Shown here: positions 16,153 to 25,102 of the stretch, piece by piece | Position numbering within the stretch: the first letter of the stretch is position 1 | Layout of the letters: every line of letters begins with the position of its first letter | Source: Parasegetibacter sp. NRK P23 | GTDB taxonomy: Bacteria; Bacteroidota; Bacteroidia; Chitinophagales; Chitinophagaceae | Length of the DNA stretch: 64,000 bases | NCBI RefSeq assembly: GCF_023721715.1 | Contig: NZ_JAMDLG010000017.1 | Coordinates: 62,001 to 126,000 of the forward strand | Direction of reading: 5' to 3' | Notes under the pieces: model-generated | What the model saw: only the letters and a program-made list of their open reading frames with translations | What the model was told of the DNA's origin: nothing | Databases searched by the model: none | Translations under genes and position numbers: made by a program

Positions 16153-19100
16153 TTAAAGCGTGAGGTGCGCGCCAATGGTGAAAGTCCCCTGCCCCGTACG
16201 CATATTCCTGTTGCCTGTCGGATCCTGGAACTCAGGATCAATACCCAGTTTATTCTGCTTCCACAACATCAGGTTGGAAACCTGCGCCCGGAAGGTGAGT
16301 CCTTCTGCACCGAGCTTGCTTACGATGCCCTGCCCCATGCTGTATTGCAGCGTCACTTCCCTGATCTTCGCGAAGGAAGCGTTGAACGTATTCAGGTTAG
16401 AATAGGTGTAATAGAAGATATTTCTTCCGTTCGCGATGGTGCTGTTGTAGGCATAGCGGGGAATATTTGTTCTGGCCTCGTCGCCCGCCACTTTCCAGCG
16501 GTTGGCGAATTCAGGGTGGATCGTGTTCTGGTTGAGCGGCTCCTGCCATACTGCGTTGAAATCCCGGAACAGCACATGTCCTAAATTGAAGCTGATGTTT
16601 ATGCCAAACTGGAAGTTTTTGTACGTGATGTTGTTGAACAAGCCGCCGGTCCAGATGGGCTGCGAAGTGCCGGCCAGGTTCACATCTTCAGGCTTGGAAC
16701 CATTTGCCGTGGAAAGCAGTTTGCCATCGGCCTGGATGATCTGGGGATCACCTTCTGCATTCAATCCGCCATACATGAATTCAAATACCGCATACGCCGG
16801 GTTGTCTTCTATGAAAGAACTGCCGATCATGCCGGTACCGGTAGTAATAGCTGTGGCCCTGGCCAGTCTTGTGATTTTATTTTTATTGAAAGCGACATTC
16901 AGCATGGATGTCCATATAAAATCCTTTTTATTGATATTGATGGAATTCAGGCTGAATTCAATTCCTTTATTTTCGAGGTCGCCGAAGTTACCTGTTACAG
17001 TGGGATAACCGGTAAGTGGTGCGGTGAGGAGGGAGCCGATCAGGTCTGTTGTTTTTTTCACGTATCCATCAATGGAACCGCCAAACCTCCCGCCAAATAC
17101 TGTAAAATCAACGCCTGCGTTGTAGGTGGTGGTACCTTCCCAGGTGAGTTTATCGTTGCCCGGTGTTCTTACGTTGAGTCCAACGCCGCTTACATAATTT
17201 ACGTTAGCCGTAGCCTGGAGGATATCGAAAGAAGCTGCCTGTGCAGGACGCGGCGCATTGCCCGCGATACCGTAAGTAAGCCTGAAATCGAGCCTGTCGA
17301 GCCAGGAGAGGCCCGCCATAAAATCCTCTCTGTTCAGCATCCATTTACCACCAATGCTATACACCGGCCTGTTTTGCGCGGACTTGGCGAGTCCGAAAAG
17401 ATTGCTCTGGTCGATTCTCCAACTGGCGTTCAGCGCATATTTGCGCAGGAACATATAGCCGAGTGTGGAATAATACGAAGTAGTCCGGGCAATGGCGCCT
17501 TCGCCTCCACCCACGTTGTTGTCGCGCAATACACGGGTACCACCGGGCACCGTGCCGGAGATGCCTTTCATCAGTGTATCGATGTTCACGGGTCTTGAAA
17601 CCTGGAGCTGATCGTCCCATCCGTAATAAGTAGCGGTAGAAGTGAAAGGAGTTGTGCTGGTGGCTTCCTGTCCCCCGAGTACGGTAAGCTGGTGCTCCCC
17701 AAAGTTTTTATCGAACACCAGTTGGTTCCTTACGGTCCAGTTGCGCTGGTTGGCATTGTTTACGGTCAGCATGCCACCGTCGCGGGGCAACCAGTACCGG
17801 GGTGTGGTATTTACATTCGCGGCCTGCGTAAATCCTACAAGTTGGTTCCTTACAAAATAGCTTTCCTGGTCCCGAACGGTGCGGCCGGTTCTAGAAAAAG
17901 TCTGGTAGCCATAAGTACCTTCAAAACGCAGTGCTTTCAGCAGTTGCAGCTTCGCTGTTCCCACCACCCTTCCGGAAAGGCTTGAACCCCTCGAATAAGC
18001 GCGGTTAATTTCATCCAGCGGCACATAGTCGAGGTTCACCCTGCTACGTGCGGCATAAATCAACCGAAGCGAATCGGCATAGTTACCGAGGTAGTGCACA
18101 GGCAGGGCATTACCGGCATCATCACGGAAGCGTTGGTAAGGTACAAAAGACACGCCGGGGGCAGTAATTCCATTGCCCAGATTGCTGGCGGCCGTAGAAG
18201 TATTGGTGAGGTCTGAAATAAGGGTGAACTGAATCCTTTTATTGAACTTGAAATCCTGGCGCAAATTGAGTTTGTAGGTATTGTTTCTTTCACCAGGCGT
18301 GCTGCTTTGAACACCGGTATAACTCATGGATCCGTAAAAGCTGTAAGCGTTCATGCCACCCGAGAGGGATACGGTATGGTTGGTGGTGGATGCGTTCCGG
18401 TAAAAAATATCGGAGATCTCACCCCTGTTGTCGATGGCTGAAAGGCTGTCCAGCGCCCTGTCAGCCTGTGCCTTTGTAATCAATCCGCGGTATTCGTCGT
18501 ATTGAATCTGCAAATGGGGCGAAACAGGAAATATTGATTTTACTGTATTCCAGGGGAAAGAAGGTACAAACTGCGGGAACAATTCTTTGGAAGTATTGAT
18601 AAAGTCGCGGCTGTTCATTTTGGGGATGTAATCCCTGTCTGGTTTACCTTGGAAATTGTAGTAACCATCGTATTCCACACGCAGTTTTTGTCCGGCCTGT
18701 CCTTTTTTGGTGGTAATCACGATCACGCCGTTGGCCGCTTTCGATCCCCAGATGGAAGCAGCGGAAGCATCGCGCAGTATGGTGATATCAGCAATATCCT
18801 GGGGGTTGATGTTGGCAATTGGGTTAGAACCGTTCAATATGTTATTTGTGGATGCAGTGTTGGTAATGTCACTCGGTAATTCCACGCCATCTACTACAAT
18901 CAGTGGCGACCTGGTGGAATTGAGCGAAGTAAGTCCACGGATAAGCAATGGTTCGCCACCCGGTGCGTTGTTGACCACCAGACCGGGTACCAGTCCGTCC
19001 AGTCTTTGGAGGATATTGGTACTGCTGGACCTGTTGGCTACGGTAGCAATATCCACCTTCGCTACCGAACCGGCGTTGCGTTCCCGCGCGATGCTCTGGT

Positions 19101-19785
19101 AACCGGTGGAAATCACCTGGGCCGCTTCCATGATTTGTTCGGAAGGATCCAGCACAATGGTGAGCATCTGCCCATCTCCTACTTTCACCTGTTTTTCATT
19201 GAAGCCCACAAAGCTGATGATGAGTACATCTCCCCTTTCCGCCTCCAGTTGAAACATCCCCTTGTCATCGCTCAGCGCCATTAACTGGCGGCCTTTCACC
19301 CGAATAGTGGCGCCAGGCAATGGCAACTTATTCTGGTCGGTAATCATGCCTGAAATCTTTATCCGGGGAGCTGCTTCTTCTTTCACGGAAGGTTCGGGTG
19401 TTTTGCGCATCACCACTACGTTTCCCTGCTTTATTTCAAAAGATAGTTGCGCTGGCTTCAGGATAGCGGAAAGAAAATCAGCCAGTGGCATCTGGCGTGC
19501 CTCAATGGTGATGGTGCCCGCCTGACGGATGTGTTCATCGTTGTAAAAAAAGGTCACGCCCGTTTGCTTTTCGATGAGCTTAAACACGTTCCGCAAAGGC
19601 ACTTTGTTTAAGTTCGCCGTAACGGGCTGGGCCACACCCGCGGCCTGCACCTGGATAAAAAAAGCGGTTAATAAAACAATTGTTAGTTTCATCGCTAACA
19701 GCGTTTTGGTTAGTAGCCCGCGGCGGATACAGCCACACCAGGCCAATCCGGTCCGCAATGGCCGGTTAGAAGCAATAAATTCCAT
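16153..19785 (-). CDS. SusC/RagA TonB-linked outer-membrane protein with N-terminal STN domain
   Basis: The 1210-residue product is an outer-membrane TonB-dependent import channel. It has a leader with internal signal sequence (MKLTIVLLTAFFIQVQAAGV), an STN domain (about 50-125, VFKLIEKQTGVTFFYNDEHI), a carboxypeptidase-regulatory-like domain (ISGMITDQNKLPLPGATIRV), a plug with AASIWGSKAANGVIVITTK, and a large barrel ending TIGAHLTL. The STN domain links it to the FecR protein encoded 162 bases upstream. The start at 19785 is supported by the leader shared with the other STN-SusC gene. The partner SusD starts 19 bases after its stop. Confidence 0.94.
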   Translation of the reverse strand: MEFIASNRPLRTGLAWCGCIRRGLLTKTLLAMKLTIVLLTAFFIQVQAAGVAQPVTANLNKVPLRNVFKLIEKQTGVTFFYNDEHIRQAGTITIEARQMPLADFLSAILKPAQLSFEIKQGNVVVMRKTPEPSVKEEAAPRIKISGMITDQNKLPLPGATIRVKGRQLMALSDDKGMFQLEAERGDVLIISFVGFNEKQVKVGDGQMLTIVLDPSEQIMEAAQVISTGYQSIARERNAGSVAKVDIATVANRSSSTNILQRLDGLVPGLVVNNAPGGEPLLIRGLTSLNSTRSPLIVVDGVELPSDITNTASTNNILNGSNPIANINPQDIADITILRDASAASIWGSKAANGVIVITTKKGQAGQKLRVEYDGYYNFQGKPDRDYIPKMNSRDFINTSKELFPQFVPSFPWNTVKSIFPVSPHLQIQYDEYRGLITKAQADRALDSLSAIDNRGEISDIFYRNASTTNHTVSLSGGMNAYSFYGSMSYTGVQSSTPGERNNTYKLNLRQDFKFNKRIQFTLISDLTNTSTAASNLGNGITAPGVSFVPYQRFRDDAGNALPVHYLGNYADSLRLIYAARSRVNLDYVPLDEINRAYSRGSSLSGRVVGTAKLQLLKALRFEGTYGYQTFSRTGRTVRDQESYFVRNQLVGFTQAANVNTTPRYWLPRDGGMLTVNNANQRNWTVRNQLVFDKNFGEHQLTVLGGQEATSTTPFTSTATYYGWDDQLQVSRPVNIDTLMKGISGTVPGGTRVLRDNNVGGGEGAIARTTSYYSTLGYMFLRKYALNASWRIDQSNLFGLAKSAQNRPVYSIGGKWMLNREDFMAGLSWLDRLDFRLTYGIAGNAPRPAQAASFDILQATANVNYVSGVGLNVRTPGNDKLTWEGTTTYNAGVDFTVFGGRFGGSIDGYVKKTTDLIGSLLTAPLTGYPTVTGNFGDLENKGIEFSLNSININKKDFIWTSMLNVAFNKNKITRLARATAITTGTGMIGSSFIEDNPAYAVFEFMYGGLNAEGDPQIIQADGKLLSTANGSKPEDVNLAGTSQPIWTGGLFNNITYKNFQFGINISFNLGHVLFRDFNAVWQEPLNQNTIHPEFANRWKVAGDEARTNIPRYAYNSTIANGRNIFYYTYSNLNTFNASFAKIREVTLQYSMGQGIVSKLGAEGLTFRAQVSNLMLWKQNKLGIDPEFQDPTGNRNMRTGQGTFTIGAHLTL

Positions 19786-19814
19786 AACTTAGTCGGGTTT
19801 GGTTGAATAATGAA
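19786..19814 (-). promoter_or_regulatory. Conserved leader before STN-type susC
   Basis: On the minus strand the start codon is preceded by TTCAACCAAACCCGACTAA then GTT. This is nearly the same as the sequence before the second STN-type susC (start 6383). The rest of the 162-base gap up to fecR is A/T-rich with runs of A and no clear terminator or TAnnTTTG box. Confidence 0.45.
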
Positions 19815-19947
19815 GCAGTTGTCCGAATGAAAATTGTTTTATTGGCCCACCAAACGTTTACCGGAGATGTTCGCACCATCTTCGGTTTTTTTTTAGCGGC
19901 CCGCCAGTTTTTTTATCTTGCCATATTTTATGATGTTTTTTTAGTGT

Positions 19948-21174
19948 TTAGGGGTATATCATTAATTTTCTGTTGTTCTCCAGCTTGCACCGCAGGCCTA
20001 CATTTCCGAGAAAACGCAGCACATCGGGAAACGAAAGGTTTCTTTTGATAGCGCCGCCCAGTTTTACATCTGGTACCGACTGTGGATATACCACTTCAAT
20101 ATCATACCATCTCGCGAGCTGGCGCATGGCCTCTTCCAATGAAACATCATCAAAGTCAAATACGCCATCTTTCCAGGCTACAACGGCGGCAGTATTCACA
20201 CCGGCCACTACTTCCAGTTGTCCGGCACCGTGCCCCATAACGGCTTGCTGTCCAGGTGAAAGCTTTGCCTGTGAGGCGTTTCCGGCGCCTTTCCTGCTTA
20301 CTTTCACACTGCCCTCCAGGAGCGTTGTCCTAATATTTTTTTCATCGGTGTAAGCGTTCACGTTGAAATGCGTACCCAATACTTCCACTATACCGCGCCC
20401 ATCCACATCTACCCGGAAGGGTTTCTTTTCATTGCGGGCCACTTCCAGGTAAACTTCCCCTTTCACTGCGATCTCTCTTACCGGACCGTTGAAATGTGTG
20501 GGAAAAGTGATGGAACTTTCTGCGTTGAGCCACACTTTTGTACCATCAGGCAAGGTAATCGAATATTGTCCGCCGCGGGGTGTGGACATTGTATTGTAGG
20601 TAACCGCAGTATTTTCTGAATTCCCGTACACCACCTGTCCATCTTTTTTGGTAATCTCGGTACCATTCTCAATGGCCAGTTGCCCGTTTCCCGCATCATC
20701 CAGTGTTATGGTGCTTCCATCGGCCAGCACCAGCACGGCTTTCTGACCACCGGGTTGTATGTCATTTCTGCCTGAATCATGCGCAGCTATGGAAGGCGGG
20801 GCGGCATCATTTCCGTTATACCGGTAGAAATAAACGCCGAGCGCCACAAAAAGTATAACTGCTGCCGCATACCTGAACCAGGCCTTTTTATACATCGGCA
20901 TGCGCGAAGTGGCTTCCCACTCCTGCACTTCCGCCTGCTGAATGATCTGCTTTGCTGCCGCGGCGTAATCATATACCGCCGCGCTGTCTTCCGTAGCAGC
21001 AGCCCCTTTACTACCGGGCAGTTCATCCCACAACGCCCCCACCTCTTCATGAATTTGATCTTCATGAGCAGCAGCAGCCACCGCTTCAAAAAATAACTTT
21101 AACTCCGATGGCGTGATCGTATTGTCCAGGTATTTCTGAAGCAGCGCTTGTAAAGGTTGTGTTTGCCGGGTCAT
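19948..21174 (-). CDS. FecR-family anti-sigma factor
   Basis: The 408-residue product has a cytoplasmic N-terminal part, one membrane segment (about 98-115, WFRYAAAVILFVALGVYF), a periplasmic FecR domain (NTMSTPRGGQYSITLPDGTK, VKGEVYLEVARNEKKPF) and a C-terminal DUF4974 domain (VSLEEAMRQLARWYDIEVVY, IKRNLSFPDVLRFLGNVG). It should restrain the sigma factor encoded 76 bases upstream until the STN domain of the downstream SusC signals. It shares the domain layout and the phrases NTMSTPRG and QLARWY with the other FecR of the window, consistent with duplication of the sigma-FecR-SusCD unit. Confidence 0.92.
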   Translation of the reverse strand: MTRQTQPLQALLQKYLDNTITPSELKLFFEAVAAAAHEDQIHEEVGALWDELPGSKGAAATEDSAAVYDYAAAAKQIIQQAEVQEWEATSRMPMYKKAWFRYAAAVILFVALGVYFYRYNGNDAAPPSIAAHDSGRNDIQPGGQKAVLVLADGSTITLDDAGNGQLAIENGTEITKKDGQVVYGNSENTAVTYNTMSTPRGGQYSITLPDGTKVWLNAESSITFPTHFNGPVREIAVKGEVYLEVARNEKKPFRVDVDGRGIVEVLGTHFNVNAYTDEKNIRTTLLEGSVKVSRKGAGNASQAKLSPGQQAVMGHGAGQLEVVAGVNTAAVVAWKDGVFDFDDVSLEEAMRQLARWYDIEVVYPQSVPDVKLGGAIKRNLSFPDVLRFLGNVGLRCKLENNRKLMIYP

Positions 21175-21250
21175 AAGGTTGTATGTTTACTAATGACGAA
21201 TTTTACAACCCGGCAGGCCCATCGCCATTAAAAAATTATGAATTTTATTT

Positions 21251-21826
21251 TCAGCAGGAGAAAAACAGCCACAGCAACGATGCATTGCCGGACTTTTTAG
21301 CGAGGTGCTCCCTGATCTCATTTAAGGCTGCCAACATACTGTTTTTCACGGTCTTATGGGATATATTGAGGTGCTTTGCGATCTGGTCGTAGGTCATATT
21401 GTGTTCCCTGCTCAGCAGGTAAATCTGTTTTCTCCTGGGGGGAAGCTGATTGATAATTTCCCGGAGCAATTGCAGGCTTTCTTCATCCAGTGTACTTTGG
21501 TCATCATTTTCATGAAGCCTTTGGATGTGCGCCGCATAAGCTTTGTGCAGCTTGTCGTGCCTTGCGGCCACGCGGAAAAAGTCAATGGCTTTATTGTGCG
21601 CGATCTTTCGGAGAAAAGCGCCGGGGTCTGCAATTTGACTCAGCAATTCCCGACCCGCCCACAGTTTCAGGAAGATATCCATAGTGATCTCCTCCGCTAT
21701 TTCTGAAGATTTGGTAACGAGAAGCAGGTATTGGTAAAGCTTGTCACGGTAACGACTAAAAAAGAGTTCGAACGCCCGTTCGTTACCCTCAGCAATTAAC
21801 AGCAATAATTCATAATCACTTTGCAT
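21251..21826 (-). CDS. ECF-type RNA polymerase sigma factor
   Basis: The 191-residue product begins MQSDYELLLLIAEGNERAFE (ATG at 21826). Region 2 is FELFFSRYRDKLYQYLLLV then EIAEEITMDIFLKLW and DPGAFLRKIAHNKAIDFFR; region 4 is INQLPPRRKQIYLLSREHNM then YDQIAKHLNISHKTVKNSML. An in-frame ATG 54 bases upstream (21880) would add 18 residues; the shorter form matches the usual spacing of the family. It is the first gene of the sigma-FecR-SusC-SusD-thioredoxin series. The 140-base gap to the GH43 gene upstream contains no clear terminator. Confidence 0.92.
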   Translation of the reverse strand: MQSDYELLLLIAEGNERAFELFFSRYRDKLYQYLLLVTKSSEIAEEITMDIFLKLWAGRELLSQIADPGAFLRKIAHNKAIDFFRVAARHDKLHKAYAAHIQRLHENDDQSTLDEESLQLLREIINQLPPRRKQIYLLSREHNMTYDQIAKHLNISHKTVKNSMLAALNEIREHLAKKSGNASLLWLFFSC

Positions 21827-21966
21827 CTGATTCCCATTCAAACATTCGTTATACCTAAGCTTGTTCTGAAAATCCAGCAACGCTGAAAGATGGGCACAGG
21901 TATATAATGGGCTTAAAAATCTGCTTTTTTCATCAATGACCGAAAAAATTTAAACGATTGGCCTGA

Positions 21967-23568
21967 TTAGCGGTGAGCTGGCTGCGTGTACTTATAAGTG
22001 AACTGATCTATATCAATTATCCCATCCTCCGCATGGTCGTTGTAATTGAACAACGCGATCCTGTCGCCCCTGTAAGCGCCCCAAACCAGTTGCCAGGGCT
22101 GGCCGATGGCGGTGAAATTTTTTCCATCTGAACTATAACTGAAAGTATTGATGCCATCCAATCCCCAGGTTGACCGCATCCAGATGATATTGTCTTTCAC
22201 TACAGGTCCGGGAGTTACCACGCCATCCACCACATAATTTAATGTTTTCCCTCCTGCGTTGCAAGAGACCTGCACGGCCGCGTATTTAGGGTATCCGAAA
22301 TGCGCCAGTCCCGCTCTCTGGCCTTCTGCCATCCTGCTGATGTCCAGTTTCACGACCACTTCACTCCGTTCCGTACGGTAAGCGCGTTGGGTGAGGGTGT
22401 TGCCCGCTTTGAAGAAATCATTTGCTTTCAGCGGTTGGAAGGCATGCAGGCGAAGCCACCCCTTCCTTTCCGTTAACGACCATTTCCCGGAACGGGGCTG
22501 GTAGTTCCACTCCCATTGCGGGGAGAGTGTGGCGACCCGGAAATCATCATCCGTTTGCGGCACCATCTTCGGATGGCCCTGCGCAGGCATCTTCCCGCCC
22601 CAAACCATGCGCCCGATGGTATCGGGCCCTACGGCTCCAAGTATGGGCCATCCGTTCACCCAGTTCACCGGCAGCAAACTCATGATCCTTCCGCTCCAGT
22701 CGCCAGAACCGTGGTGCGTAAGGAAATACCAGTCGCCCGCCTTTGTTTGCACAATACCGCCCTGGTTCGGTTCCCGCCATTCCTGCTGGGCGTGACTCAG
22801 TTGTTTTACTTCGTAAGGGCCGTAGAGGTTTTTCGACCGTTGCATCATTACGGCCCGCCCATCAGGTTTTACTTCACTGAAAAAATGGTAATAAGTGTCT
22901 CCTATCTTAAACAACTTGTTTGCTTCGCTGCCTTTAGACTGATAAATTACTTTATCAGAATCCCGAATCAGGGTTTTTCCATCGGGGGTCATTTTGAAGA
23001 GATGAATTTTATAGCCGTCCGCGAAATGTGTTCCAATAAAATAACCTTGTCCGTCATCGTCCCAGAAAGGGCAGCAATCGTCCCAACCTTTTTCTGCCAT
23101 TACCTGGTGCAGCGGCTCCCATGGGCCCTCCGGACTTTTAGCCGTGGTCATGAAATAGCCTTTTTCAGGATCACCGAAATAGATCCAGAATTTTTTATTG
23201 TGGTAACGGATCGCGCCGGCCCATATTCCCCTTCCATAACAATTCATCCTGTCCCAGTTCATTTCAGGAGAAATCGTGGTGATGTCTTTTACGGCATGCG
23301 CAAGTATTTTCCAGTTCACCAGATCTTTGGAATGCAGCACAACGAAGCCGGGTGAGAATTGAAAAGTAGAGGATACCGCGTAATAGTCATCGCCTACACG
23401 GATACAATCCAGGTCACTGTAGTCTCCCGGTAATACAGGGTTTACATAATTGCCGTTTCCCTGGTCGCCCCAATGCTTCCAGTTGCCCCAAACAGGTGTA
23501 CCAACAGGTTGAGCCGCTGCGTGAAGCCCCACTATACTAAATGCGAGTAAGAAAAAATATTTAAGCAT
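21967..23568 (-). CDS. Glycoside hydrolase family 43 (beta-xylosidase/arabinofuranosidase type)
   Basis: GH43 enzymes are inverting five-bladed beta-propellers acting on xylose or arabinose residues. The 533-residue product has a signal peptide ending LHAAAQ, then the propeller starting GNYVNPVLPGDYSDLDCIRV. Candidate catalytic residues are the Asp of YSDLD (Asp52, general base), an Asp in WDDCCPFWDDDGQGYF (pKa modulator), and the Glu of KGSEANKLFKI (general acid). The usual Asp-Pro at the base is Asp-Leu here. The last 200 residues form a beta-sandwich (LSPQWEWNYQPRSGKWSLTE, TQRAYRTERSEVVVKLDIS), as is common for GH43 xylosidases. Last gene of the polysaccharide locus, 121 bases after the fucosidase. 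Exact specificity cannot be read. Confidence 0.88.
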   Translation of the reverse strand: MLKYFFLLAFSIVGLHAAAQPVGTPVWGNWKHWGDQGNGNYVNPVLPGDYSDLDCIRVGDDYYAVSSTFQFSPGFVVLHSKDLVNWKILAHAVKDITTISPEMNWDRMNCYGRGIWAGAIRYHNKKFWIYFGDPEKGYFMTTAKSPEGPWEPLHQVMAEKGWDDCCPFWDDDGQGYFIGTHFADGYKIHLFKMTPDGKTLIRDSDKVIYQSKGSEANKLFKIGDTYYHFFSEVKPDGRAVMMQRSKNLYGPYEVKQLSHAQQEWREPNQGGIVQTKAGDWYFLTHHGSGDWSGRIMSLLPVNWVNGWPILGAVGPDTIGRMVWGGKMPAQGHPKMVPQTDDDFRVATLSPQWEWNYQPRSGKWSLTERKGWLRLHAFQPLKANDFFKAGNTLTQRAYRTERSEVVVKLDISRMAEGQRAGLAHFGYPKYAAVQVSCNAGGKTLNYVVDGVVTPGPVVKDNIIWMRSTWGLDGINTFSYSSDGKNFTAIGQPWQLVWGAYRGDRIALFNYNDHAEDGIIDIDQFTYKYTQPAHR

Positions 23569-23689
23569 GGCAAACGAATATATTTGATACCGCTAACCGG
23601 GTAAATATAATCCGCTTGCAGGTTTATATATTGAACTATGTTGGTAAAAACCGGTACTATTTTGCCGTGGTGCGCAATACGGCTGTCCG

Positions 23690-25087
23690 TTATTTTCCAC
23701 CTGAAAGTTTCATCACCCATCCGTAACCGCCATTGGGGAGGTTGGGATGCACATCAAGGCCACGGACCACACATTTTCCTTTCCTGTAAGTGTACGCGAT
23801 CTTTTTATCCGATCCAAGCCAGGCAACTTTCGCGGGTGCATCCGGCAAGGTGATTTCCAAAGTACTACCCTGCGGCTTTGTGATGAATACAAAAACATCT
23901 TTGCCTTTGCGCGTAAAATAAACACCATCACCCGGCTCCATATCCGCGGCGGTGGTACCGTAAATAGCTTCTCCATTCGTTTTCAGCCAGGCGCCGAGGT
24001 CGGCAAGGCGTTGTTGCATAATTACAGGGATCGTTCCATCGGCAGCGGGCCCGATATCCAGGAGCAGGTTCCCGCCGCGCGACACCTTCTGGATGAGCAT
24101 GTGGATCAGTGCGTCTGAAGTTTCATAATCGGCCAGGTTCTCGTTCCGGTTGTAGCCGAAAGAACCGCCGATACCCCGACATTCCTCCCAGGGATGGTCA
24201 AACTTCTTCTTGGTGGCATCTTCGTTGTGTACAATATCATATTCTGTAGTGTAGTAACCGCCGTGCTTCCCCCTGGTTTCTTTCCCCCAACGGTCGTTCA
24301 CCACCACGGAGTTTCTAACGGAACTTTCATTGTAGAGCCAGGCGAGGAACTCGGTGCTTTTCCACGTAGCGCTGGCGTGCTCCCATTCCCCGTCGGGCCA
24401 GATGATCTCCGGTTCATAGCGTTGCACCAGGTCCTTCATTTGCGGGATCATGTGGTCGGAAACATATTTGTTCACATCCGTTTTATACAAGGGATTGAAC
24501 CACTCATACAGCGAATAATATAAGCCCATGTGCAGCCCTTTCGCTTTTACCGCTGCGCTCAGTTCACCGGCAAGATCGCGGTGCGGCCCCACATCTACGG
24601 CGTTCCAGTTCCACGACTGCGCACTGGGCCACAAAGTGAACCCATCGTGGTGTTTGGAAGTAAGCACCACATATTTCGCGCCCGACTGCTTCATGACTTC
24701 CGCCCATTGTGCGGGATCGAACAATTCAGCCTTAAATGCCGGCGCGAAATCCTGGTATTTTGTATTGGGACCATAAGCGGCGTTGTGGTATTGCCTGAAT
24801 GCTTTTCCCACGTTCGAACTATCTGTTACCAACCGGTTCCAGTACCATTCCGAATATTTGGAATAGGTAGCGTACTCCTTCCCTACGGGCGCCCAGGCCG
24901 GAACCGAATAAACGCCCCAGTGAATGAAGATGCCCAGTTTCGCATCTTTAAACCATTGCGGAACCGGGCGGGCATCCAATGACGTCCAGTCGGCGGTATA
25001 TTTTTTTTGCGCATGACTATAACCGGTAGTAAACAGTACAGCCGTGAACAGAAAGCATCTTTGGAAAATGGATCGGATAAATTTCAT
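23690..25087 (-). CDS. Glycoside hydrolase family 29 alpha-L-fucosidase
   Basis: GH29 enzymes are retaining alpha-L-fucosidases. The 465-residue product has a signal peptide (ending near GYSHAQ), then the catalytic barrel with WFKDAKLGIFIHWGVYSVPA, KYVVLTSKHHDGFTLWPS and the nucleophile region EIIWPDGEWE (Asp232). HPWEECRGIGGSFGYNRNEN and GGNLLLDIGPAADG are further hallmarks. A short C-terminal beta-sandwich (from about 385) completes it. The acid/base residue is not assigned here. It starts 15 bases after the SGNH esterase gene. It should release terminal fucose in the periplasm from oligosaccharides brought in by the SusCD pair of this locus. Confidence 0.93.
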   Translation of the reverse strand: MKFIRSIFQRCFLFTAVLFTTGYSHAQKKYTADWTSLDARPVPQWFKDAKLGIFIHWGVYSVPAWAPVGKEYATYSKYSEWYWNRLVTDSSNVGKAFRQYHNAAYGPNTKYQDFAPAFKAELFDPAQWAEVMKQSGAKYVVLTSKHHDGFTLWPSAQSWNWNAVDVGPHRDLAGELSAAVKAKGLHMGLYYSLYEWFNPLYKTDVNKYVSDHMIPQMKDLVQRYEPEIIWPDGEWEHASATWKSTEFLAWLYNESSVRNSVVVNDRWGKETRGKHGGYYTTEYDIVHNEDATKKKFDHPWEECRGIGGSFGYNRNENLADYETSDALIHMLIQKVSRGGNLLLDIGPAADGTIPVIMQQRLADLGAWLKTNGEAIYGTTAADMEPGDGVYFTRKGKDVFVFITKPQGSTLEITLPDAPAKVAWLGSDKKIAYTYRKGKCVVRGLDVHPNLPNGGYGWVMKLSGGK

Positions 25088-25102
25088 AACGCGTAAATTG
25101 AA

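Noticed and set aside
22516-23355. Plus-strand 279-residue frame
   Set aside because: It is the shadow of the GH43 gene on the other strand; no signal, motif or promoter supports it.
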